From assembly GCF_038396675.1 (NCBI RefSeq), contig NC_088931.1:73601501-73665500 (forward strand): DNA of 64,000 nucleotides, in the 5' to 3' direction. Position 1 is the first letter of the stretch; every line of letters starts with the position of its first letter. Below, piece after piece: positions 55,200 to 64,000 of this stretch. Below the pieces are notes generated by a model that saw nothing but the letters and a program-made list of their open reading frames with translations, was not told the origin of the DNA and ran no database searches. The stretch comes from Hydra vulgaris (Eukaryota; Cnidaria; Hydrozoa; Anthoathecata; Hydridae). Position numbers and translations under genes: made by a program.

Positions 55200-57700
55200 C
55201 TTGTACTTTAGCAACTGCTGATTTTAATTGTCATCGTCATCAACATGTAAGTTTGTTTTTTTTTCCATCAAGTTTCTTTTTTTTAACATATAGCTTCTCT
55301 AGTAACTCTTGTTTTTTGCAAGCGGCTCTTTTAATGCATTAGATTATGACATATCTGCTTTAATGTCATCTAAATAGAAAAAGAATCATTAAATAATGAC
55401 ATTACTTTTAGTGATATAATCTAAAAAAACATTTATATTCAAGGCATAAACCTAATGCTATTCTTTTTTCAGCACGGAATCCAATTTCATCAGATGACTT
55501 CTTTAAATTCTCAATTATAGATAATGTCTGTCAAATTTAGGTATTGACAATTTCAATATCCTCCATAACTTTTCTTTTTGTTTCCATTTTCAATGTTTTT
55601 TCTACAGACAGGGCTTTTGAACATTGATCATAAAATACTTCTTTCTTGCTTGTTTGCAGTAATCTAATCTTTTGTTACTTTAAGTTCATGAGCCATGAAC
55701 CCATGAAATGTGAGGTAATCTTGGATTGAACATAAAGAGATTATAGTGTCTGGGGACATATTGTCATCGATCAGACTTTTGTTGCTGCTAAAACCACATT
55801 CAACTTGAGCTTGTCCGTGCGATAAAATGAGGACAATTTTGAAAATGTGCTGTAGATTTGCATACATCTTTAAACCAGTGTATTTCTACAAAAAGTAGTC
55901 CAAACAATCCTTATCTTTATCAAAAGTCAAAAATACTTTTTTGTTATCAACGACTGCACTTTTACAGAACCTGGAATATTCTTTTTTAGCTAAATCACCA
56001 ACAGAAGCTCTAATTTTCTTGAAAGTAACAAGCTTCATCAACAGTTTGTCAAAAAAATAATCACACTTTTCTGTGATATTCAACCATATATGATGGGAGA
56101 ATATACACCAGACAGCGAGCAACCAGTGAAGACAAAGGACTTTTCTCAATAATATGAGTGCACATTGAGACAAAAAAATCACATATTTTCTTTTTGAACT
56201 TGTCAATTTGAACATCAGTAATCTTTCTCTCACTCTTGAGTTGCTGGAGATAATACTTCAATGAAAAACTAACATTGATCTTGCTGGTTGAAAGCCGGTT
56301 TGCACAACTAAACAAATCTATTCTTAACAAAGATGTTGTAGTTTTGTCATTAAAAAGAAACATCTAACCAAATGAACGTCACATAAAAGTTGCATAGTAG
56401 TTCTTCAAGTGCCACCACCAGAAAAGAAGTCATTGGTTTATCAGTTTGAAAAGAAACTAGAAGAAAAAAAATAGTAAGATTGAAAATAACATTTTGTGAT
56501 TTTTTCTCAAAATTTTAAAAATAATATGAAAAGAATATTTCTATACTTTTGTAATAAAACAAAATATATTACATAAAAAGCAATAAAATTGCATCTGGAT
56601 CAAATATTACCTACAAAGGAATGTATTTAGACTGCGACTAATTTCTTCAAAAAACTTCAACTTTTAAGGAACTAAAACTTTATTTGTTCGAGCACTTAAA
56701 TGTTCAAAGTTGGTGTTTTGCTCTGATTTACCAAGTCCAGGTTGCTTACTCTTTGGTAAAGACTTCCAGTAGTCAACAACTAAGATTACTTTTGTCCAAA
56801 CCTCTATTGCTTTCTTGGCAACACTTTGATTTTCAGCCCGTCAAGTGCAACAAAATATGTAAGGAAAATCTGACCTTATTGCCTCAGCTATTCTTTCATA
56901 ATCACTTGCTCTTGATGGACTTTAATGAAATATTTGGTACATTGAAGACATTAACTTCTTTAAGTTCCAACCTGTAGCTTTAGCACCAGTTTGTAAGGAT
57001 CCATTGATAGTATTTAAACCACAGGCAATATTAATGAGTGTACTTAATTTATTGTTATGACATTCTTTGTTGAGCATTTCCAAAAAACAGTTTAATTATA
57101 TTAGGGCCATCCATAGAAACCTGAAGCATTTTTTCAGCATTTAAACCAGTCATGCAGGATTTAAGCATATTTAGAATATCTGGGGCTGCAGCTTTTCCCA
57201 TGAACTCTGAAGTATAATATCTTGTACAAACAGTATTCCTCTCTTCATTCCAATAGCGCACATGTAAGTACATTTGACCTTTCTTTAAAACTTTATTGCA
57301 AGATTTATGAAAAAGATATACAAAGTTATCCAGCAGGTTAAGATCTTTTATCAGAATTTTTTTTAAATAAGGGGCAAGACCATGAGTTACAATATAGCCA
57401 GATTTTGTTCGACCACATGAAAAGTTGCTGGCAATTTTGCTATCTAGAAACATCAAAGCAAATTGTCTAGAATTATTCACTTGATCTAAAAGAGTATTTG
57501 CTTTGAACAATATTTAAACACCAAATTAATTCTGCTTTCAAAACTGCTTCCTTCTGAAGCATATCTGAAATGATACATTACTTTGATGAGGTAGGCTTCT
57601 GTGGTACTGATTGCAAAGTTTCTTCAAACAAAACAACACAACCCTCTTTAGGCAATCGCTATATGTGCTTTTTAGTAAGCAACCGGGGTTGATATTTGAC
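55200..57700 (-). pseudogene. Long hAT-like transposase-derived gene, broken
   Basis: Reading from about 57680 down: EGCVVLFEETLQSVPQKP, LQKEAVLKAELIWCLNIV, then FALMFLDSKIASNFSCGRTK and SGYIVTHGLAPYLKK (57460-57340), MYLHVRYWNEERNTVCTRYY (about 57280), MLQVSMDGPNIIKLFF (about 57125), INIACGLNTINGSLQTGAK and ATGWNLKKLMSSMYQIFH (57030-56910), SDYERIAEAIRSDFPYI (about 56890), then the 56363-55886 block, and finally LSHGQAQVECGFSSNKSLID (about 55820). That last stretch has the position of the hAT dimerisation segment. A lysine-rich tail follows to about 55200. Stops and frame changes occur about every 150-450 bp. The family is, to my recollection, a multicopy hAT-related one in cnidarians; the assignment to hAT is tentative. 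Confidence 0.7.
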
Positions 57701-57752
57701 TGGGGCCAGGTTTGATAAAACATAGCCGGGGCCGGGTTTGTGACCGGGGCTG
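57665..57752. repeat. GC-rich AGCCGGGGCCGGGTTTG repeats
   Basis: Three tandem, diverged units (CAACCGGGGTTG, GACTGGGGCCAGGTTTG, TAGCCGGGGCCGGGTTTG) plus GACCGGGGCTG. Strongly GC-rich against the surrounding AT-rich DNA. Related units lie at 58385-58470, on the far side of the trinucleotide array. Confidence 0.75.
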
Positions 57753-57835
57753 CATTACTATTGATATTCCTTATAAATATATTATTGTTATTTAAAATTC
57801 ATGGTATATTTTATATAAAGGTATATATATCATCT

Positions 57836-57842
57836 CATTGTC

Positions 57843-57874
<32 letters not shown>

Positions 57875-57896
57875 ATCTACATCATCATCATCATAC

Positions 57897-57957
<61 letters not shown>

Positions 57958-58090
57958 TATCATCATCATCATCATCATAATATCATCATCATCATAATAT
58001 CATCATCATCATCATCATCAACCATACAGTTGATGATGATGATTAAGATGATTATGATGATGATGATGATGACAATGATCATCATCATTA
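57836..58090. repeat. (CAT)n then inverted (ATG)n microsatellite
   Basis: CAT units run to about 58020. After ACCATACAGT the strand asymmetry flips to GATGATGAT (58032-58076), then returns to CAT. The two parts can fold on each other as a long hairpin. The histidine, serine and isoleucine frames are artefacts. Confidence 0.9.
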
Positions 58091-58384
58091 TCTTAATCAT
58101 TGGCATCATTATCTTCTTCTCTGATGCACACTATAAATATAATTACTACTCTCATACTCTCTCTAAGATCATTGCTTCTTTTCCTATCTTTTAAAGACAC
58201 CATATATCCATCTGATCTACTTTGTTCTTTCTTATTTGTCATTGTAAATATTTATAAATTATATTATATTTGTATATATTATTTTTGTGACTTTTTCTTA
58301 TATTTTCTTAAACTTTCATAACAAATTTTAACTTGAAAAAAATAAAAAAAACAGCAACAACAACAACAACAACAACAAAAATCC

Positions 58385-58470
58385 AGCCCCGGCTAGTAAC
58401 CCCTGCAAATTGTGTTTGTTTAGCCGGGGTCGGGTTTGCAAAAACCTCTGTTTTTAGCCGGGGCCCTGGT
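58385..58470. repeat. GC-rich AGCCGGGGTCGGGTTTG repeats, second cluster
   Basis: CCAGCCCCGGCTAGTAACCCC (inverted), TTAGCCGGGGTCGGGTTTGC and TTTTAGCCGGGGCCCTGG. Same family as 57665-57752; an (AAC)n run precedes it. Confidence 0.75.
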
Positions 58471-58479
58471 CACTTACTA

Positions 58480-58754
58480 GTGCTTTTCTCCTCTTTCATG
58501 TACATCAAGAGCCTTTATACCTATGCCTGCTAATGAGAATGACTTAAAACAAACTTTGCATCTTGCAAGGCTGGGATTTTTATCTTTCTGAAATCAAGAA
58601 GTGCAACTATCATTATTTAATAGGTGTTCACTTGTAAAGAAAACAAAATAAAATAATGTAAAGAAAGTGAAAGTTAAATACAAAAAGCCAAAAAAAAACC
58701 ATTAAAAAACTTACTCTAATACTTGGAGGGCTGATATTTGATATACATATATGT

Positions 58755-58835
<81 letters not shown>

Positions 58836-59330
58836 AAAGTATAGGATTTTAACTCATCAAAGAAGTAACTTTATGCTTCTCTATAGATAAGTATAATCTA
58901 TTTCCTTTATTAAAATTAGATCCTAAATGATAAAAAAAAAAAAAAAGTAAGGAGAAATTAAGGAGAGCAATCAAATTTTAACTTTTTTAAAGGTTATTTA
59001 AGAACTTTTAAGTAGTTTTTTTTTTTTTAAGGATATTTAAGGTTTTTAAGGAGGAGTGGGAACCCTGGATTTATATTTAAATTAGTTATAAATAAAAAAG
59101 TTATAAAATTAGTAAAATAATAACTACATTCTGTGTGATAGCAGGTTTGTTTAAATAAGGTATTCCAATGAAATCATATTTTTGGGTGTGGAAATATTTC
59201 ACCATTTTTACAGAAGATGTAGTAGTATGATGTGTAGTACAAACAAACTGAAGATTGAGACAAGAGACAAGAGGTACCAAAACAAAAAATTTTAACAAAT
59301 ATATTGTGTCATGTTAATACAAAGCAAATA
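58480..59330. other. Spacer containing a (TA)n array
   Basis: TA array at 58756-58830. No gene supported. The minus-strand frame at 59101-59298 starts with a hydrophobic stretch but has no other support. Confidence 0.5.
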
Positions 59331-59374
59331 TGGAGTTAAACTGGTCTATCCTAAAAACTTAAATTAAATTAAAC

Positions 59375-59551
59375 TGGTCTATCCTAAAAACTGCGCTTGC
59401 CTATAATAACATTTCCAAAAAATGTATACTATGTTTACAAGAAAAATTTGAAATTATTACTCATATAGATCAAGAAAATTTACTAAATAAAAAATCAGAA
59501 TTAATTTCTAAATGCAGACATGAAAATAAGTTCTTTTTAAAAAAATATTGA
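59375..59551 (+). pseudogene. Penelope-like element C-terminal tail
   Basis: Plus-strand frame WSILKTALAYNNISKKCILC, then LQEKFEIITHIDQENLLNKK and SELISKCRHENKFFLKKY, stop at 59549-59551. This W-I-L-K...C-LC...LNKR-EL-S-CRH-NK tail follows the GIY-YIG domain in many PLE-type elements. Two inverted copies of it make the palindrome at 40783-41725. The sequence before it (ACTGGTCTATCCTAAAAACT) is duplicated at 59339-59358, so the copy is 5'-truncated at a short repeat. It is followed by the hammerhead-containing 3' region. Confidence 0.8.
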
Positions 59552-59589
59552 AAACAAATAACCAGTCCAAATTCTAAAGAGTTTTTTCT

Positions 59590-59760
59590 CATGATTTTTT
59601 AATTACTACATGTATTACATAACTAATTATAACAATTCCCAAGTTCCTGTGAAATAACTTTTCTATAATTTGAAAACTTTTTTATGTTTACACATTCTTC
59701 CTGATGAACCAATGATGGTGAAACACAGTGTTGAAGAAATCAAAAATAGATATTCGCAAA
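59590..59760 (+). repeat. Penelope-like 3' region
   Basis: Shares AACTAATTATAACAATTCCC, CTGTGAAATAA and CATTCTTCCTGATGAACC with both arms of the 49.3-kb palindrome. Its position directly after the PLE stop codon identifies it as that element's 3' end. Confidence 0.8.
59695..59738 (+). ncRNA. Hammerhead ribozyme, type I, apparently complete
   Basis: Stem I TTCTTC (59695-59700) with GAAGAA (59733-59738). Core CTGATGA (59701-59707). Stem II ACC/GGT (59708-59710 with 59717-59719, 6-nt loop). Core GAA (59720-59722). Stem III ACA/TGT (59723-59725 with 59729-59731, 3-nt loop). Cleavage expected after T59732, a UH-type site. All conserved core residues are present. PLEs are known to carry small hammerheads with a very short stem III, which this fits. 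Activity is inferred, not shown; stem II is only 3 bp. Confidence 0.75.
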
Positions 59761-59914
59761 CTCTAAAAACCCGCCAAATCTACGAACAGACTAATTCTAT
59801 AGGTTCAAAAAATACCCTGACTAAGCGAAATAAAGTTCTAGAGTATTCTGTTGAAATGTTTTAAAAATTGTATTATTAGAGATTTGTTAAGTTTTAAGAC
59901 TTTTTTTTTTTAAT

Positions 59915-60090
59915 TCACCTCCCCAAGGCCAAGAAGGCCATTACAGACGAGGATGCTACTTAACTGTGTTTATAACCTCTCTCAACTCTATAACTCCAAA
60001 ACACAAACCTTACCAGGGACGCGGTGGGGATCCAACTTGGAACCTCTTGCTTATGAAGCAAGCCCGCTACCTCTACAACACTACTGCGTT
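59915..60090 (-). repeat. tRNA-derived SINE candidate
   Basis: Minus strand: a tRNA-like part with anticodon-arm GCTTGCTTCATAAGCAAG followed by GAGGTTCCAAGTTGGATCCC, a B-box-like T arm with a slightly long loop. The A box is not canonical. A body rich in GGCCTTCTTGGCCTTGGGGA follows. Confidence 0.5.
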
Positions 60091-60608
60091 TTAATTTCAA
60101 GCATAAATTGTTTTAAGAATATATTATCAAACAAACTATTATTTTAATATTATAGCTCATTCTCAGAGCCACATTTGCAAAAAGATCTGTAAAACTATTA
60201 TTATTTGTTTACAAAAATAAATGCTTTAATATAAATAAATATATATTTTTTAAATTGTCAAAATTTTGAAAGTTTATTATATATTATAGATTTTATTAGT
60301 ATATTCTTTTTTTTTTCTTTTTTTTTAAAAAAAGTATGTATTTTTTATGCAAATGTCATTTTGTGTATCTGTTTCTTATTCTAACTTAATCTTTTAAAGC
60401 ATTCTTTACGATTTATTTTGTAAACAAAAAGACTTTTAACAATAATTGCGTTTTCAATGAAATTATTAATAATCATCAAAGTTATTAAAACTAATTATGA
60501 AATAAACATACAAGAAGTTTCTGATTACTTAAAACAAACATGCATACAAAGTAACTCGCGGATGAACAAACACCGCGCCTGAGGTCACGAACAGAACACA
60601 AATATACA

Positions 60609-60678
<70 letters not shown>

Positions 60679-61420
60679 TATATGTACTCTCTCGTACTTA
60701 ATAGAAGTGGGTGCGGCAGATGTTTATTAATTAATTTTTAGAAAATTTTCCCATCAACCATAAGCTCATTAACTCCCCTCCTCCCAGCATTTTTAGAACT
60801 GGACTAAAACTCCCACCTACCCTTTTATTTCTATCCCCCTTGTATTAAGGACTCGAGAGTAACATTAGACAATATTGTTTAGTCCTCTAGGAATCTTTAT
60901 TAATGTAATGATTTTATGGGACTAAATCTAAGCAATAAAACTAGAAAACTGTTTTGTTTTGCACAAACTACAGAGTAATGGGCAAACAGCAATGACACAT
61001 CCCATAAGAAGAGAGCTGAACAAAACTACAAGTTATGGAGCTATATCCAATATTAGGCAATATTGTTTCACAAACATAATTAATCAGTTTTCTTCTGTGT
61101 ACCGTATAACTGATTATTTTCCCCAAGAAAAAAAGTTTTCAAGTTCTTAGATATTGGTTTACAAACACTAATTATTTTTGCTTCAGTTGCCATTCTTACA
61201 AACTTGTTATACTTAAAGTTACTTTTTTCTGTTTTAAATACGAAATAAAATTAAAACCCCCCCTCACTAAACATCATCAGCGATATTGTGAAGCAGTTCC
61301 ACTTCCTCTTCATAAAGTATTTTTAATCTTTTTAGTTGATTTCTATCTAGTTAATCTACTTTATACAGTAACTCAATGGTTTAATTATTTCATTTGTTCA
61401 TGTATATAATTTATATATAT
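60091..61420. other. AT-rich spacer with a (TA)n array
   Basis: TA array at 60610-60675, preceded by a short GC-richer stretch (GCGGATGAACAAACACCGCG, about 60557). No gene supported. Confidence 0.45.
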
Positions 61421-61426
61421 ATATAT

Positions 61427-61604
<178 letters not shown>

Positions 61605-61606
61605 TA

Positions 61607-61652
61607 CTTGTCTTCAACAACTTATTTCGCCATCAGCAAGCTCATCAGGAAT
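61607..61652 (-). ncRNA. Degraded hammerhead ribozyme-like motif
   Basis: Minus strand: TTC, CTGATGA (61648-61642), stem II with GC/GC ends (61641-61629), GAAA (61628-61625), then GTTGTTGAAGAC. Core residues are kept, but stem I is reduced to about 3 bp. Confidence 0.45.
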
Positions 61653-61723
61653 TTTACTAATTTATTATTGCTCTGTTCTTTAAGAACATTGAGCACTCTA
61701 TATGTAGAATGCACTAACATAAT

Positions 61724-61895
<172 letters not shown>

Positions 61896-61980
61896 CAGCA
61901 TAAAAGTTGTTAATATTAAAAAATGTTAAACAGTATGTTAATTGTTTTATACTTAAAAATGATTATTTAAAATGAAAATC

Positions 61981-62379
61981 TTAAACACCTGGTGGAGAAT
62001 CTGCATTATATCCAGTGACAAAACCAACTTGTCCAGATCCCAAAGTATTTGAAATACTCAAAGCATTTTTACAATCTTGACCTTCACTTGAACATTTTAA
62101 TAGTTTGCAATTTTCTGTTAAGTCTAAGACATCCCAGACATATCCATTACATGTATCATGATTGCAACAAACCATTCTACAACTAGCTAAGTCAGTGGTC
62201 TTTTTTTTATGAATAAATAATGCTGGATATACCGTGAAAAGTATTGAAAATCCATTATTAACTGTGAATTGACATTGGCCTTGAGTTGCAATAGACCAAT
62301 CAGATTTCATGGAAACAAAAGTAACTCCATAGAAAAAGGTCAGTAAAAACCAAATTATTTTCATTCTCGTTAACATCAT
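61981..62379 (-). CDS. Secreted cysteine-rich protein, MANEC/PAN-like, likely first exon
   Basis: Minus strand. ATG at 62379 with further in-frame ATGs (one five codons on). A signal peptide follows ([18 protein letters not shown]). The mature part carries eight cysteines: C in QGQCQFTV, then [27 protein letters not shown] and GQDCKN. The C-x3-CC-x4-C-x4-W...C-x3-C pattern resembles MANEC/MANSC (seven-cysteine) and related PAN-type extracellular modules. The frame closes at TAA 61983-61981 after SPPGV, but CCACCAG|GTGTTT lies just before it. The open frame may therefore be exon 1 of a longer extracellular or receptor protein continuing past the TA arrays. Codon composition and cysteine spacing argue for a real gene. 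Confidence 0.75.
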   Translation of the reverse strand: MMLTRMKIIWFLLTFFYGVTFVSMKSDWSIATQGQCQFTVNNGFSILFTVYPALFIHKKKTTDLASCRMVCCNHDTCNGYVWDVLDLTENCKLLKCSSEGQDCKNALSISNTLGSGQVGFVTGYNADSPPGV

Positions 62380-62544
62380 AAATTACATGTCTGCATTTGT
62401 CTATAATAAAATTTATATCTCAAATTACCTTTATTTTAACTATAAAAAACATAATAAACACTTAAAAAACTATGTATGTGTATATGTGTATATATATATA
62501 CATTGTTTTTGTATATGTATATGTAATTTTTGTATATATATATA

Positions 62545-62959
<415 letters not shown>

Positions 62960-64000
62960 TGTTAAATACTCTTTATACTGGATGGTTCACTCTTTCATAG
63001 CAGAGCTTAATCGTGGAGTGACCATAGACAAACAAACAGAATAAAAAGAGAAATAGAAAGGGAAAAATTATACGAATTAATAAAAAAATATTGCTATTAT
63101 CATTGTTATACGACATCTCATTTAACTAAAGTTATTTTCTTCTTTGCTAAACCACTAGACTAAAGACATTTTACCGTTAAGCTGATCATTTTTTAAAAAA
63201 ACAACAATATCAACAACATTTATTCTTTAAATCATGCTATTATTTTTAGCCTAGTATTATTTCTCTACATACGCTCAGTTAATATTTATATTTTTTATAT
63301 CTTAATATATCTATACAATTTTTATAAAGTTAAAACAATGAGCTTTAATAACGCTTATATAATCTAGAGAGGTTAATTTTTTAAATACATTTTACATGAA
63401 ATATTGAATGAAAAATTCGCAATTTCTGAAAATATAAAGCATATGAATATTAAGAATTCCACGTTTTTTACGTTTTTTTTATTTTTATCTAAGATCAACA
63501 ATAATTGCTTATCTCTCGTTGGGCATTGTATATTTCCATGAATGGCTAAAAATCACAAAGAAGAAAGGCAAGGTGAAAGTCAAATTTTAATGGGATTTTT
63601 TTCTTTTTAAATTTTTTTTTTTGGATAAAGAGCACGAATTTTTTTTCAGGTTAAAGTGCTTTACTTAGAAGTCTCGTAAAAGAGCGTTTATCGAGGAAGT
63701 TTTTTAATGATTTGGTATGGCCAGAGCAATCATAAAGATTCTTTTTAATTCTGAGGGCAGCGCTCTAACCAACGCGCCAAGATTTTCTTACTTAGTGTCA
63801 GATTTCTAGGGTTAGTCAATATATCAGTTTTTATAGACAAACACGAGATCTGGAAAAATACAATAGATTTATGTTAAACTATTTTTTAATTTATTACTTA
63901 AAAAAAATTTTAATAATATTATTGCTATTTTGTTTATTTTAATGCAATTGTAATAATTACAGCTTATTATCTTTATTATTTTTAAAATATTTTATATATC
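62960..64000. other. AT-rich end of the window with a tRNA-like SINE piece
   Basis: Minus strand 63782-63740 reads CTTGGCGCGTTGGTTAGAGC then GCTGCCCTCAGAATT, the D-arm and anticodon-like part of a tRNA-derived SINE, without a B box. Nothing else recognised. Confidence 0.45.

Noticed and set aside
57740..58194. Poly-His, poly-Ile and poly-Ser frames
   Set aside because: Translations of a trinucleotide array.
59101..59298. Minus-strand frame with a hydrophobic start
   Set aside because: No splice sites, domain or conserved-looking sequence. Composition is like other AT-rich translations.

Overview
The window reads as AT-rich metazoan DNA from a cnidarian, most likely Hydra. This is inferred from the strong A+T bias, long (TA)n arrays, dense remains of CR1/Jockey-like LINEs, Penelope-like elements (PLEs), hAT, pogo and Tc1/mariner transposons, and small spliced exons between them. 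No bacterial operon structure is visible. No database search was run; family names come from motifs read directly in translations.

Layout. 723-4897 is a complete LTR retrotransposon (near-identical 256/257-bp LTRs, 5-bp target duplication, gag, pol) with a textbook -1 frameshift signal but broken coding frames. 5.8-7.7 kb is a scrambled CR1-like LINE; 8.5-9.7 kb a decayed hAT element; 10.0-12.6 kb two copies of a Jockey-like LINE; 13.4-14.7 kb half of a pogo-like element. 16.3-16.7 kb holds a candidate small secreted-peptide gene with three CCAAT boxes at 24-bp spacing, a TATA element and one 89-bp intron. 17.4-19.8 kb is degenerate satellite-like DNA followed by a 528-bp tandem duplication. 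19.9-21.2 kb is a Tc1/mariner element (DD37E spacing).

21692-32053 is the best-supported host gene: three phase-compatible exons encoding 371 aa, with a 9-kb second intron that contains a pogo element (23.6-26.1 kb), a THAP-like exon between inverted repeats, and diverged tandem duplications. 32-45 kb is mainly repeats: PLE fragments, a 1.2-kb foldback element, an inverted PLE duplication with a MITE inserted in one arm, and a 133-bp inverted repeat pair 2.3 kb apart. A conserved but frameshifted gene of unknown type lies at 33.6-35.4 kb on the minus strand.

From 47 kb on: a Tc1 element, the last two exons of a predicted membrane protein (48.7-49.1 kb, minus), a 385-bp palindrome built from PLE 3' ends, the first two exons of a BED-finger-like gene (51.4-52.0 kb, minus), LINE and MITE pieces, a long hAT-like pseudogene (55.2-57.7 kb, minus), and a cysteine-rich secreted protein exon (62.0-62.4 kb, minus). 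PLE 3' ends, especially at 59695-59738, carry what looks like a complete type I hammerhead ribozyme; degraded relatives lie beside several (TA)n arrays.

The host genes do not form a visible pathway. The recurring theme is retroelement biology (frameshifting, self-cleaving RNA, inverted retrocopies) around a few intron-containing genes.
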